Source: Rhodothermus marinus DSM 4252 (lineage in GTDB: Bacteria > Bacteroidota > Rhodothermia > Rhodothermales > Rhodothermaceae). Taken from it: a DNA stretch of 64,000 bases. The stretch spans positions 2,522,874 through 2,586,873 of the forward strand of contig NC_013501.1 of the NCBI RefSeq assembly GCF_000024845.1, given 5' to 3'. Each line of letters begins with the position of its first letter. Position 1 is the first letter of the stretch. The notes under the pieces were generated by a model that worked only from the letters and a program-made list of their open reading frames with translations, did no database searches and was not told the DNA's origin. Of this stretch, positions 28,107-36,904 are shown in pieces. Position numbers and translations under genes: made by a program.

Positions 28107-28961
28107 TTATGCTTCGCGCAGCAAAGCGAGGGCGCGGTCCGGATAGTCCGTGATCAGGCCGTCCACGCCCAGACGCAAAAGGCGCTGCATATCGCGCACG
28201 CGGTTGACGGTCCAGGGAATCAGGCGCATGCCGCGGGCGTGGACCTCGGCCACCAGCTTTGCCGTGATCAGGCGATAGTCGGGGCCGTACACCTCCGGCA
28301 CGAACCCCAGCCGCGCCAGCTGGTCTGCCAGCGGCCGGCGATCGTGGTGCTCCACCAGCAGCGACAGCGCCAGCTCCGGAAACAGTCGCCGGGCCACCTG
28401 CAGCACGCGCACGTCGAACGACATCAGGGTGGTTCGCGCCGTCACGCCACAGGCTGCCACGACGGCCTGCACCCGCCGCACGAACGTCTCCGGATCGGGC
28501 TGATACTTCCCCTCCCACTCCGGCCGCGACTTGATCTCGATGCTGTAGCGCACCGGTGGGCGGCCCAGTTCGGCCGCGTACGCCTCAGACCAACGCAGCA
28601 CATCTTCCAGCCGGGGTTTGGGAGCGGGCACCGGCTCCTGCTGCGGAAAGCGCGGATGCCGTCGGCTGCCGCAGTCGAAGCGGGCGATCTCCGCGTAGGT
28701 CATCCGGTACAGGTTGTAGCGCCGGAAGGGCCGTACGGGACGCCCGGACGGCTCCCGGCACAGCGTGGCGGAAAACCAGGGCTCATGCGATACGACCACC
28801 GTGCCGTCGCCCGCAATCACCACATCCATCTCCAGCGCATCCACCCCCAGCTCAATGGCCCGGGCAAAAGCCGGCCACGTGTTCTCCGGGCGCAACCCTC
28901 TGGCTCCTCGGTGCCCCAGAATGTCCGGCCGCGCCCGCGTTTCTGTGAAGCCTGTCTCCAT
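28107..28961 (-). CDS. Glycerophosphodiester phosphodiesterase
   Basis: 284 residues from ATG 28961; an in-frame TTG at 28976 would add five. GDPD TIM-barrel: LGHRGARGLRPENTWPAF (catalytic His and Arg), GVDALEMDVVIAGDGTVVVSHE (metal-binding Glu/Asp and second catalytic His), YSIEIKSRPEW, and VNRVRDMQRLLRLGVDGLITDYP at the end. Cytoplasmic, as no signal peptide is seen. Hydrolyses glycerophosphodiesters to glycerol 3-phosphate and an alcohol. Convergent with icd across a 149-nt gap in which I see no clear terminator; divergent from gyrA. Confidence 0.92.
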   Translation of the reverse strand: METGFTETRARPDILGHRGARGLRPENTWPAFARAIELGVDALEMDVVIAGDGTVVVSHEPWFSATLCREPSGRPVRPFRRYNLYRMTYAEIARFDCGSRRHPRFPQQEPVPAPKPRLEDVLRWSEAYAAELGRPPVRYSIEIKSRPEWEGKYQPDPETFVRRVQAVVAACGVTARTTLMSFDVRVLQVARRLFPELALSLLVEHHDRRPLADQLARLGFVPEVYGPDYRLITAKLVAEVHARGMRLIPWTVNRVRDMQRLLRLGVDGLITDYPDRALALLREA

Positions 28962-29137
28962 TTCGCGCAAATGCAAATTTGCCAGAACTTTCCCCTCTCA
29001 AAAAATGAGAACTTTTTTCATCTTATGCGTTCGCTTCACCGGGTCGTTTTTCCTATTTTAGGATGTTTCCCGGCGGAAAAAGCCCGCTGCGATCGCATCG
29101 TTCTCAATCGGTTCGACATCAACCATATTCATCAGAA

Positions 29138-31699
29138 ATGGAAGCAGAAAAACCTCGCATTATTCCTGTCAATATTGAGGAGGAAATGAAATCCTCCTAC
29201 ATCGACTATTCCATGTCGGTGATTGTGGGCCGGGCGTTGCCGGACGTACGCGACGGGCTCAAGCCGGTTCATCGCCGCGTGCTTTACGGCATGTACGAGC
29301 TCGGCCTGACGGCCAGCGCCCCTTACAAGAAAAGCGCCCGTATCGTCGGCGAGGTGCTCGGTAAGTACCACCCGCACGGCGACGCGGCCGTCTACGACAC
29401 GATGGTGCGTATGGCGCAGGACTTCGCCATGCGCTATCCGCTGGTCGACGGCCAGGGCAACTTCGGCTCGATCGACGGCGACAGTCCCGCCGCCATGCGC
29501 TACACGGAGGCGCGCCTGACGCGCCTGGCCGAAGAAATGCTGCGGGACATCGACAAGGACACCGTCGATTTTCAGGACAACTTCGACGGCTCCCTGAAGG
29601 AGCCGGTCGTGTTGCCGGCCGCCCTGCCCAATCTGATCGTCAACGGCGCCGACGGCATCGCTGTGGGCATGGCCACCAAGATCCCTCCGCACAACCTGGG
29701 CGAGGCCGTCGATGCGCTCGTGGCCATGATCGACAACCCGGACATCTCGCTGGACGAGCTGCTGAAGCATCTTCCGGCACCGGACTTCCCCACGGGCGGC
29801 ATCATCTATGGCTACAGCGGGGTGAAAGAGGCCTACGCGACCGGCCGCGGCCGCATCCTGATCCGCGCACGCATCCACGAAGAGGAGATCCGGCCGGGCC
29901 GCATGGCGCTCGTCATCACGGAAATCCCCTATCAGGTCAACAAAAGCAGCCTGATCGAGAAGATCGCGCATCTGGTGCGGGAGCGCCGCATTGACGGCAT
30001 CACAGACATCCGGGATGAAAGCGACCGCGAAGGCCTGCGCGTCGTGCTGGAGCTGCGCAAAGACGCCGTGCCGCTGGTCATTCAGAACCAGCTCTACAAG
30101 TACACGCCCTGCCAGCAGACCTTCGGCGTGAACATGGTGGCGCTGGTGAACGGCCGGCCGCGCACGCTCACGCTCAAAGAACTGATGCGCCATTACCTGG
30201 ATCACCGGCACGAGGTCGTAACGCGGCGCACCCGCTTCGAACTGCGTAAGGCCGAGGAGCGTGCCCACATCCTGGAAGGCCTCAAGATCGCGCTCGATCA
30301 CCTCGACCTCGTCATCAACATCATTCGCTATTCGGCCGACCCGGACGAAGCGCGCCAGCGCCTCATGGAAGGCGTGCTGCCTGAACGGCTCACGCCGGAG
30401 CAACGGGAGCGGCTGGGGTTGCCCGTCGAGCAGATTTCGCATTTCACGCTCACCGAGGCGCAGGCCAATGCGATCCTTGCCCTCCGACTGAGCCGCCTGA
30501 CCGGCCTCGAGCGCCAGAAGCTCGAAGAAGAATACCGGGCGCTGCTCCAGGAAATCGAGCGCCTGCGGAGCATCCTGGCCAGCGAGCCGTTGCGCTGGCA
30601 GATCATCCGGGAAGAGCTGCTCGAGCTGAAGCAGAAGTATGCCGACGCGCGGCGTACGGAGATCGACTATGCGGGCGGCGGCGACTTTGCCATCGAGGAC
30701 CTGATCGAAGACGAGCAGGTGGTGGTCACGCTGTCGCACCAGGGACTGATCAAACGCACGCCGGTTCACATCTACCGGCAACAGGGCCGCGGCGGCGTCG
30801 GCATGAAGGCCAGCGGCATGCGCGAAGACGACTACATCGAACACCTGTTCGCCTGCAAGAACCACGATTACCTGCTCTTTTTCACGGACCACGGCCGCTG
30901 CTACTGGCTGCGCGTTTACGACATCCCGGAGGGCAGCCGCACCAGCCTCGGCCGCTCCATTCGCAACCTGATCCAGATTGCGCCCGACGATCGCGTGCGC
31001 GCCGTGCTGAACATCCGCAAGGAGGACTTCGAAAATCCGGAATTCCTGCGCACGCACTACGTGCTGATGGCCACGCGCCAGGGTCTTGTCAAGAAGACGG
31101 AGCTGGAAGCCTTCAGCCGTCCGCGGGCCGACGGCATCATCGCCATTGCCTTTGCTGAAGGGGACGAGCTGATCGAAGCGGTGCTGACCGACGGCCGGGC
31201 GCACGTGCTGCTGGCCTCGTCGGGCGGACGCGTCGTGCGCTTCGATGAATCGGACGTGCGGCCGATGGGCCGCAACACGCGCGGCGTACGGGGCATTGCG
31301 CTGGAGACCGGCGAACAGGTCGTGGGCATGGTGGCCGTCTCGCCCGAAGCCTCGCCCTGCATTCTGTCGATCAGCGCCAACGGCTACGGCAAGCGCACGC
31401 CGCTGGAAGAGTATCCCGTCCACCGGCGGGGCGGCAAGGGCGTCTGGACCATGAAGATCACGCCGCGTACGGGCCGACTCATCGCCATCAAGGCCGTGCA
31501 GGACACCGACGATCTGATGATCATCACCCAGAACGGCCTGATGATCCGCATCCACGTGGCCGACATCAGCCGTATGGGTCGGCACACCCAGGGCGTCCGG
31601 CTGATCCAGCTCAAGCCCGGCGATGCCATTGCCGACGTGACACGCCTGGTCACCGAAGCCCAGGAAGACGAAGCGGCCGCCGCACCGGCCATCGCCTGA
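29138..31699 (+). CDS. gyrA: DNA gyrase subunit A
   Basis: 853 residues from ATG 29138 ([20 protein letters not shown]). Catalytic Tyr in [12 protein letters not shown]; quinolone-resistance region [17 protein letters not shown] with Ala at 83 (Ser in E. coli, same numbering) and Asp87 kept. The coiled coil and C-terminal six-bladed beta-pinwheel are complete. The GyrA box at 549-555 reads QGRGGVG instead of the usual basic QRRGGKG. The upstream frame (29063) is not conserved-looking. Upstream, TTC (29030-29032) and TATTTTAG (29054-29061) form a poor promoter candidate. Confidence 0.97.
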   Translation: MEAEKPRIIPVNIEEEMKSSYIDYSMSVIVGRALPDVRDGLKPVHRRVLYGMYELGLTASAPYKKSARIVGEVLGKYHPHGDAAVYDTMVRMAQDFAMRYPLVDGQGNFGSIDGDSPAAMRYTEARLTRLAEEMLRDIDKDTVDFQDNFDGSLKEPVVLPAALPNLIVNGADGIAVGMATKIPPHNLGEAVDALVAMIDNPDISLDELLKHLPAPDFPTGGIIYGYSGVKEAYATGRGRILIRARIHEEEIRPGRMALVITEIPYQVNKSSLIEKIAHLVRERRIDGITDIRDESDREGLRVVLELRKDAVPLVIQNQLYKYTPCQQTFGVNMVALVNGRPRTLTLKELMRHYLDHRHEVVTRRTRFELRKAEERAHILEGLKIALDHLDLVINIIRYSADPDEARQRLMEGVLPERLTPEQRERLGLPVEQISHFTLTEAQANAILALRLSRLTGLERQKLEEEYRALLQEIERLRSILASEPLRWQIIREELLELKQKYADARRTEIDYAGGGDFAIEDLIEDEQVVVTLSHQGLIKRTPVHIYRQQGRGGVGMKASGMREDDYIEHLFACKNHDYLLFFTDHGRCYWLRVYDIPEGSRTSLGRSIRNLIQIAPDDRVRAVLNIRKEDFENPEFLRTHYVLMATRQGLVKKTELEAFSRPRADGIIAIAFAEGDELIEAVLTDGRAHVLLASSGGRVVRFDESDVRPMGRNTRGVRGIALETGEQVVGMVAVSPEASPCILSISANGYGKRTPLEEYPVHRRGGKGVWTMKITPRTGRLIAIKAVQDTDDLMIITQNGLMIRIHVADISRMGRHTQGVRLIQLKPGDAIADVTRLVTEAQEDEAAAAPAIA

Positions 31700-31701
31700 G
31701 G

Positions 31702-31732
31702 TTGCCGACATCCGGCTTCCAAACTATCTTTA
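31702..31732 (+). promoter_or_regulatory. Bacteroidota-type promoter overlapping the gyrA terminator
   Basis: TTG (31702-31704), 20-nt spacer, TATCTTTA (31725-31732), a 7/8 match to TAnnTTTG. It points to the 80-residue membrane protein gene at 31794; the start site would fall in the terminator stem. Confidence 0.45.
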
Positions 31733-31764
31733 ACGGCGTCGCTCCTGCGGGCGACGCCGTTTTC
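31732..31764 (+). terminator. Terminator after gyrA
   Basis: Perfect 11-bp stem AACGGCGTCGC / GCGACGCCGTT with an 8-nt loop, followed by TTCTGT (four Ts including the stem end), 33 nt after the gyrA stop. Confidence 0.75.
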
Positions 31765-31793
31765 TGTATAATAGCCAGTCCATTAAAAGCACC

Positions 31794-32036
31794 ATGGAAC
31801 AGCAGCACAGACCGGTGCCCATCTGGCAATGGGTACTGATTCAATTGGCCGAAAGCATTCCGCTTCTTAACATTCTGTTCATGCTGGTGCTGGCTTTCCT
31901 GGGCGGCGTGCACCCCTGCATCCGCAACTATGCCCGGGCCTTTCTGCTAATTCTGTCAGCCATTATACTGCTGATTGTAATAATTCTCCTGATAGCTCTG
32001 GTGCAGCAGTCGGACAGCTCCGCTGTTGAAGCCTGA
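31794..32036 (+). CDS. Small two-helix membrane protein, unknown function
   Basis: 80 residues. Two hydrophobic helices, about 12-38 ([20 protein letters not shown]) and 48-68 ([20 protein letters not shown]), joined by a short loop [10 protein letters not shown] do not recognise a named family. It has its own candidate promoter at 31702 and a terminator directly after it (32043), so it is likely a real single-gene unit. The AT content is somewhat higher than in neighbouring genes. Confidence 0.72.
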   Translation: MEQQHRPVPIWQWVLIQLAESIPLLNILFMLVLAFLGGVHPCIRNYARAFLLILSAIILLIVIILLIALVQQSDSSAVEA

Positions 32037-32042
32037 ACATCA

Positions 32043-32076
32043 GAAAAGGCCGGCCCCGGATGGGACCGGCCTTTTC
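32043..32076. terminator. Bidirectional terminator
   Basis: AAAAGGCCGG (32044-32053) pairs with CCGGCCTTTT (32066-32075). It serves the small membrane protein gene (+) and the lysine aminotransferase gene (-), whose stop is at 32114. Confidence 0.85.
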
Positions 32077-32113
32077 CAGTGGTGTGGATCGTATGCGTTC
32101 AGGAGGTCGGCTG

Positions 32114-33457
32114 CTAACGGGCCACGTACTCCAGTGCCCGGCGCAACCGGCGAAGCCCTTCGTCGATCTCGGCTTCCGTGATGATCAGCGGCGGACGGAA
32201 GCGGATCGAGCGCTCGCCACAGCCCAGCACCAGAACGCCCTCTTCCAGGCTCCGCTGGCGCACGGCATCCCGGAAGGCCGGGGTGGGCAGATCGAAGGCA
32301 CACATGAGCCCGCGCCCGCGCACGTTGGTCATGAACGGCAGCGCCTCGGCCATCTCCTCCAGCCGACGCAGCAGGTAGGCGCCCACCCGGGCGGCATTTT
32401 CCACAAGCCGATCTTCTTCGATGATTTCCAGAATCCGATCGAAGCGGACCATGTCGGCCAGGTTGCCGCCCCAGGTGGAGTTCAGTCGGCTCGACACATG
32501 GAAGACGTTGTCTTCCACTTCGTCCAGCCGCCGCCCGGCCAGAATGCCGCACACCTGGGTCTTTTTGCCAAAGGCAATGATGTCGGGCTGCACACCGAGC
32601 ACCTGATGCGCCCAGAAGGCACCCGTGATGCCGACGCCCGTCTGCACCTCGTCGAAGATCAGCAACGCGTCGTTTTCGTCGGCCAGCTCCCGGAGCGCCT
32701 TCAGGAACTCGGGCCGGAAGTGATTGTCGCCGCCTTCGGCCTGAATGGGCTCGATGATGATGCAGGCGATGTCGTCTTTGTATTCGTAAAAGTACTGCTT
32801 GGCCTGGCGAATGGCCAGTTGCTCCAGCTCGATCGTGCGCTCCAGGTTTTCCTCGGTGAGCGGGAACGTGAGTTTCGGATTGATGACGCGCGGCCAGTCG
32901 AACTTCGGGAAATACTGGGTCTTGCGCGGATCGAAGGTGTTCGTCAGCGAAAGCGTATAGCCGGTGCGCCCGTGGAACGCCTGGTCGAAGTGCAGCACCC
33001 GGTGGCCCACTTCGCGACGGTAGCCTTTCCGGAAGTTTTTGCGGACTTTCCAGTCGAAGGCCGCCTTGAGCGCATTCTCCACGGCCAGCGCGCCGCCGTC
33101 GATGAAAAAGGCATAAGGCAGGTAATCCGGAATGCCCACCCGCTCGAAGGTCTGGACGAATCGGGCCATGTGCACTGTGTAGATGTCCGAGTTCGTCACC
33201 TTGTTCAGGGCGGCCTCCATCAGGCGCTTCTTGAAGTCCTCGTCGCCGAGCATTTTGGGATGATTCATCCCGACCGCGCTCGAGGCAAAAAAGCCGAAAA
33301 AGTCGATCAACTCACGGCCGGTAAGCTGATCGTACAGATGCACCCCCTGACTCCGCTCCATGTCGAGCACGATCGGCAACCCGTCGGTCAGCAGGTGGCG
33401 GGCCAGGATGGGCCGCACCATTTCCGGAGTAATCTGCTGCATGGTCACATGCTCCAT
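32114..33457 (-). CDS. lat: L-lysine 6-aminotransferase
   Basis: PLP class-III aminotransferase that converts lysine to alpha-aminoadipate semialdehyde (cyclising to piperideine carboxylate). 447 residues from ATG 33457, which has a strong Shine-Dalgarno (AGGGAG, 7-8 nt before); the extended frame to 33517 lacks one. Landmarks: [61 protein letters not shown] with the PLP lysine near 298-299, as in M. tuberculosis [16 protein letters not shown]. No aminoadipate semialdehyde dehydrogenase is adjacent. A plain 4-aminobutyrate or ornithine aminotransferase is less likely from the motif set. Confidence 0.85.
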   Translation of the reverse strand: MEHVTMQQITPEMVRPILARHLLTDGLPIVLDMERSQGVHLYDQLTGRELIDFFGFFASSAVGMNHPKMLGDEDFKKRLMEAALNKVTNSDIYTVHMARFVQTFERVGIPDYLPYAFFIDGGALAVENALKAAFDWKVRKNFRKGYRREVGHRVLHFDQAFHGRTGYTLSLTNTFDPRKTQYFPKFDWPRVINPKLTFPLTEENLERTIELEQLAIRQAKQYFYEYKDDIACIIIEPIQAEGGDNHFRPEFLKALRELADENDALLIFDEVQTGVGITGAFWAHQVLGVQPDIIAFGKKTQVCGILAGRRLDEVEDNVFHVSSRLNSTWGGNLADMVRFDRILEIIEEDRLVENAARVGAYLLRRLEEMAEALPFMTNVRGRGLMCAFDLPTPAFRDAVRQRSLEEGVLVLGCGERSIRFRPPLIITEAEIDEGLRRLRRALEYVAR

Positions 33458-33664
33458 AAGGCACTCCCTTCCGTTTTCCACGACGTTGTTTTTTGCAAAA
33501 TACGAAAACCGAAACATCCAGACGGGCGCGTAAAGCCGGGAAAACTTGAAAGATCAACGAAAGCGGCATCGGGCCCGGGCCACGCGCTCACGGGATCATT
33601 TCGATGGCTGTCGGGTAGCCTTTCCCCGATTTGGATGGGTTGCACTTTTCCGGAAATACAGACC

Positions 33665-34651
33665 ATGGCCCAGCAGCACACCGAGTCGCCGCGTCGTCGC
33701 TACCTTCCGGGCGAGATCGAACTGAAGCGCGTGCCCAAGGAGCCCCTCTTTCCTGAGGGGGACGGCGGTTTCTTCGAACTGCCCGTGGTGGATCCGCCGC
33801 CGGTGACGAACGAGCGGGGGCGGCGTCCCGCCTGGCTCCGGGCCAAGCTGCCTTACGGCCCCACCTACCGGCGCGTGCTGGACATTGTCGAAACGCACCG
33901 GCTGCACACGGTCTGCCAGAGCGCCCGCTGCCCGAACATGGGCGAGTGCTGGACGGCCGGCACCGCCACGTTCATGATCCTCGGAAACGTCTGCACGCGC
34001 TCGTGCGGCTTCTGCGCGGTCAAGACCGGCCGCCCGGATCCACTGGACTGGGATGAGCCGCGTCGCGTGGCCGAAGCGGTACGCCTGATGGGCATCCGGC
34101 ACGCCGTGGTCACCTCGGTCGATCGCGACGACCTGGAAGACGGCGGCGCCGCGCTGTTCGCCGAGACGATCCGCCAGATCCGGGCGCTCAACCCGGGCGT
34201 GACCGTCGAAGTGCTAATCCCGGACTTTCAGGGCAACTGGGACGCCCTGCAGCTGGTGCTCGACGAACGCCCGGACATCCTCAACCACAACGTCGAGACG
34301 GTGCCGCGCCTGTATCGCCGCGTGCGTCCCCAGGCCCGCTACGAGCGCTCGCTGGAACTGCTGTGGCGGGCCAAGCAGGCCGGCCTCCGCACCAAGAGCG
34401 GAATCATGGTGGGGCTGGGCGAGACCAAGGAAGAAGTGCTGGCCGTGATGGACGACTTTGCCCGCATTCGGCTCGACATCATGACGATCGGTCAGTACCT
34501 GCAACCCACCCGCATGCACCTGCCCGTCGAAGAATTCGTGCACCCGGACGTATTCCGCTGGTACAAAGAAATGGGCGAAGCCAAGGGGATTGGCCACGTC
34601 GAAAGCGGCCCCCTGGTCCGCTCCTCCTACCACGCCGAGCGGCACGTGTAG
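33665..34651 (+). CDS. lipA: Lipoyl synthase
   Basis: Radical SAM enzyme inserting two sulfurs into octanoyl groups on lipoyl domains. 328 residues from ATG 33665. Auxiliary cluster cysteines C84, C89 and C95 ([12 protein letters not shown]), radical SAM cysteines C110, C114 and C117 (CTRSCGFC), and C-terminal RSSYHAE with the serine that ligates the auxiliary cluster. The N-terminus carries about 30 extra residues ([20 protein letters not shown]). Convergent with the antitoxin-like gene, only 9 nt between stops. No lipB in the window. Confidence 0.96.
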   Translation: MAQQHTESPRRRYLPGEIELKRVPKEPLFPEGDGGFFELPVVDPPPVTNERGRRPAWLRAKLPYGPTYRRVLDIVETHRLHTVCQSARCPNMGECWTAGTATFMILGNVCTRSCGFCAVKTGRPDPLDWDEPRRVAEAVRLMGIRHAVVTSVDRDDLEDGGAALFAETIRQIRALNPGVTVEVLIPDFQGNWDALQLVLDERPDILNHNVETVPRLYRRVRPQARYERSLELLWRAKQAGLRTKSGIMVGLGETKEEVLAVMDDFARIRLDIMTIGQYLQPTRMHLPVEEFVHPDVFRWYKEMGEAKGIGHVESGPLVRSSYHAERHV

Positions 34652-34660
34652 TCGGCCGGC

Positions 34661-34885
34661 TCAGCGTTTTCTGGACCGGCTGTTCATCCGGGGCGCGGCG
34701 TCCGGCTCCAGTCGGTCCACCAGCTCCTGCCACCGGGCCGGATCGAGCAGGACGGCCACGGCCTTTCCCTGTCGCTGCACGATCACCGGCCCCTGGGCCA
34801 GCCGCTGCTTCAACGCATCCGTCGCCTGCAGGCGAATCCTGGAAATGGCTACGGTATCTGCCGATGCTACGCGCGTGCGCCTCAT
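34661..34885 (-). CDS. Phd/YefM-like antitoxin, no adjacent toxin
   Basis: 74 residues. Resembles the Phd/YefM N-terminal fold: short DNA-binding start (VAISRIRLQATDALKQRLAQ) then the typical strand GPVIVQRQGKAVAVLLDPARWQELVDRLE. The C-terminal toxin-binding tail is short and basic (PRMNSRSRKR). No RelE, Doc, PIN or other toxin gene is on either side; neighbours are lipA and a DUF2892 protein. So it is an orphan antitoxin or a stand-alone regulator. Family call moderate. Confidence 0.65.
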   Translation of the reverse strand: MRRTRVASADTVAISRIRLQATDALKQRLAQGPVIVQRQGKAVAVLLDPARWQELVDRLEPDAAPRMNSRSRKR

Positions 34886-34987
34886 CGTTCCCGTTCAATA
34901 ATCTCTGGCTTTAACGCGACGTATTACGCCCGAGCGATCGATTTTTGCCATCCGTTACCAGTTTATTACGCACCATTTCAGGCACTT

Positions 34988-35005
34988 CCTGTACCTTGTT
35001 ACAGG
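34988..35005. promoter_or_regulatory. Small inverted repeat upstream of the DUF2892 gene
   Basis: CCTGTA (34988-34993) and TACAGG (35000-35005) flank CCTTGT, 30 nt before the ATG at 35035. Could be an operator or leader hairpin. Weak. Confidence 0.25.
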
Positions 35006-35034
35006 TTGTCATTACAGAACAGACACCACCTGCC

Positions 35035-35247
35035 ATGAAACGCAACGTCGGCACCATCGACCGGGTCCTCCGCGTCGTGATCGCGCTGGTGATCGGCGTG
35101 CTGCTGATCACCGGACAGCTCAGCGGTGCGCTGGCCGTCATTCTGGGCATTGTAGCGCTTATCCTGCTGGTAACCGGCCTGGCCGGAAGCTGTCCGCTGT
35201 ACGCGGCCCTCGGTTTTTCCACCTGTCCGCGAAAGGCCAGCGGTTAG
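35035..35247 (+). CDS. DUF2892 (YgaP-type) small membrane protein
   Basis: 70 residues from ATG 35035: MKRNVGTIDRVLRVVIALVI, the typical DUF2892 start, then two TM helices (VIALVIGVLLITG; ALAVILGIVALILLVTGLAG) and a C-terminal SCPLYAALGFSTC with the conserved C-x-L-Y-x-x-x-G. In some proteins the domain follows a rhodanese domain; here it stands alone. Role unknown. Between the orphan antitoxin (divergent) and an SCP2 gene (convergent). Confidence 0.88.
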   Translation: MKRNVGTIDRVLRVVIALVIGVLLITGQLSGALAVILGIVALILLVTGLAGSCPLYAALGFSTCPRKASG

Positions 35248-35264
35248 CGTTTCCCGGAAAAGGC

Positions 35265-35290
35265 GGGGCGCACACAGGGTGCGCCCCTGC
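35265..35290 (-). repeat. 26-nt palindromic repeat, copy 3, with adjoining hairpin
   Basis: GGGGCGCAC / GTGCGCCCC arms around ACAGG, flanked by TGC. On the minus strand it starts GCAGGGGCGCAC and ends GTGTGCGCCCC, matching copies 1 and 2. Directly after it, CCCCTGC (35284-35290) pairs with GCAGGGG (35304-35310). It lies between the convergent DUF2892 and SCP2 genes and may also act as a terminator. Confidence 0.6.
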
Positions 35291-35330
35291 AGACTGGGCC
35301 TGCGCAGGGGTATGCGTTGCCTTCCGGAGC

Positions 35331-35663
35331 TTATCCCATCCGGAAAAGGGACTGGAATTTCATGGCCATCGGGAGCGAGCCGCTCACCTTGAGCTTGCCC
35401 ATCATCATGAGCGACATGGGGTTGGCCTCGCCGTTGTTGATCTTGAGCCAGTTCTCGGCCGAGGTGGTGACGGTGACCGTCGGATTCTCGTGCTTGCCCT
35501 CCTTGATCTCCAGCGTACCGTCCTTGATCACCATGTAGTATTCGCCCCCACCCTCGCCGGTCAGGTTGAGCTGCACGACGCCCTCGACACCCGCGGCCTG
35601 GTCGGGGAGAAACCGCTCCTTGTAGGATTCGAGCACTTCGGGAATGCTGGTGTACTTCGGCAT
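35331..35663 (-). CDS. SCP2 sterol/lipid-carrier domain protein
   Basis: 110 residues, a single SCP2 domain (GVVQLNLTGEGGGEYYMVIKDG; NPTVTVTTSAENWLKINNGEANPMSLMMMGKLKVSG). The family binds fatty acyl chains, acyl-CoAs or sterols in a hydrophobic cavity. Cytoplasmic. It follows the racemase-like CaiB gene by 30 nt on the same strand, so a carrier role in the acyl-CoA pathway of this region is likely. No enzymatic residue set is expected. Confidence 0.9.
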   Translation of the reverse strand: MPKYTSIPEVLESYKERFLPDQAAGVEGVVQLNLTGEGGGEYYMVIKDGTLEIKEGKHENPTVTVTTSAENWLKINNGEANPMSLMMMGKLKVSGSLPMAMKFQSLFRMG

Positions 35664-35693
35664 GGCTGCTTTCGGGTTTGGTGAAAGATTTTT

Positions 35694-36899
35694 TCAATCA
35701 GGGCTGGAAAAATCGGCACCGAACGCCCCTTCGGCGGCCAGCGCCTCGATTTCTTCTGAAGTAAACCCTGCTTCCTGCAGCACCTCGCGGGTGTGCGCGC
35801 CCAGCGGCGGGCCGGCATGCCGGTAGGTCGGCGGCGTGCGCGAAAACTGCACGGGAAAGCCCACCTGTCGCTGGGGCGGGGCATCCGGCCGCGGCACGTC
35901 GACGATCAGTCCACGTGCCCGGACCTGCGGGTGCTGCGCCATTTCGTCGAGCGTCAGCACGGGCTCGACGCACACGTCGCGTTCGGCAAAGACCGCCTGC
36001 CATTCGGCCAGCGTCCGCGAGGCGATCACCTGCTGGATTTCCTTTTTGAGCCGCTGCTGGACGGCTGCATCCCATACGTTGTAGCCGTAGGGTGCCAGAT
36101 CCGGCCGGCCGATCGCTGCACAGAAGCCCTCCCAGAATTTCGGCTCCAGTCCGGCCACGGCCAGGTAGCGGCCGTCGCGCGTGCGGTAGCAGTCGTAGAA
36201 GCTGCCGCCGTTGAGCGGCTCGGTTTCGTAGCCGGGACGATGTCCGGCGCCCAGCAGACCACTGACGGCCAGTCCGTTGAAGGCGATCGTCGTATCGAGC
36301 AGCGCCAGGTCCAGGTACTGTCCCTCACCGGTGCGCTGGCGGTGCACGACGGCCGCCAGGATGGCCAACGCGGCAAAAAGCCCCCCGGCCACGTCGGCCA
36401 GCGGCACGCCGGAAGGTACCGGCCCCACTTCGCGACGGCCGCTGTGGCTCAGCAGACCGGAGAGCGCCTGATAGTTCAGGTCGTGTCCGGCCCGCTCGCG
36501 GTAGGGTCCGGTCTGCCCGTAGCCCGTAACGGAGCAGTAAATCAGCGCCGGATTTTCAGCCGCCAGCGTTTCGTAGTCCAGCCCCAGCCGCTGCATGACG
36601 CCTGGTCGGAAGCCTTCCACCACGATGTCGTAGTGGTGGACGAGCCGGCGTACCACCGAAGCGGCCTGCGGGTGCTTCAGATCGAGCGCCACCGAGCGCT
36701 TGGAACGATGGACCCAGGCGTAGCCGGCCGAAGTGCCGGTGTCGTCGTAAGGGGGCGCCAGGCGCATCAGGTCGGGCCGGTCGGGCGACTCGATGCGCAC
36801 CACGTCGGCGCCCAGGTCGGCCAGCAGGAGCGTCGCGTACGGCCCGGGCAACAGCGTGGTGAAGTCCAGCACACGAAGCGAACGCAGCGGCCCTGGCAT
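35694..36899 (-). CDS. CaiB/BaiF family protein, alpha-methylacyl-CoA racemase-like
   Basis: 401 residues from ATG 36899 (MPGPLRSLRVLDFTTLLPGP). The class-III CoA-transferase fold is shared by true CoA transferases and by alpha-methylacyl-CoA racemase (AMACR). The sequence around the active Asp, AGHDLNYQALSGLLS, is close to the AMACR form (GHDINY). FRPGVMQRLGLDYETL and VPLADVAGGLFAALAIL are further family blocks. I favour a racemase acting on 2-methyl-branched acyl-CoAs, but a formyl- or succinyl-CoA transferase cannot be excluded. It follows the TetR gene by 5 nt and precedes SCP2. Confidence 0.8.
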   Translation of the reverse strand: MPGPLRSLRVLDFTTLLPGPYATLLLADLGADVVRIESPDRPDLMRLAPPYDDTGTSAGYAWVHRSKRSVALDLKHPQAASVVRRLVHHYDIVVEGFRPGVMQRLGLDYETLAAENPALIYCSVTGYGQTGPYRERAGHDLNYQALSGLLSHSGRREVGPVPSGVPLADVAGGLFAALAILAAVVHRQRTGEGQYLDLALLDTTIAFNGLAVSGLLGAGHRPGYETEPLNGGSFYDCYRTRDGRYLAVAGLEPKFWEGFCAAIGRPDLAPYGYNVWDAAVQQRLKKEIQQVIASRTLAEWQAVFAERDVCVEPVLTLDEMAQHPQVRARGLIVDVPRPDAPPQRQVGFPVQFSRTPPTYRHAGPPLGAHTREVLQEAGFTSEEIEALAAEGAFGADFSSPD

Positions 36900-36904
36900 G
36901 GCTT

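Noticed and set aside
29132-31711. 859-codon open frame antisense to gyrA
   Set aside because: The plus strand encodes an unmistakable GyrA. The antisense frame has no recognisable domain and is the expected by-product of high third-position GC.
32060-33664. Apparent long N-terminal extension of lipA
   Set aside because: This stretch is antisense to the lysine aminotransferase; LipA homology starts at ATG 33665.
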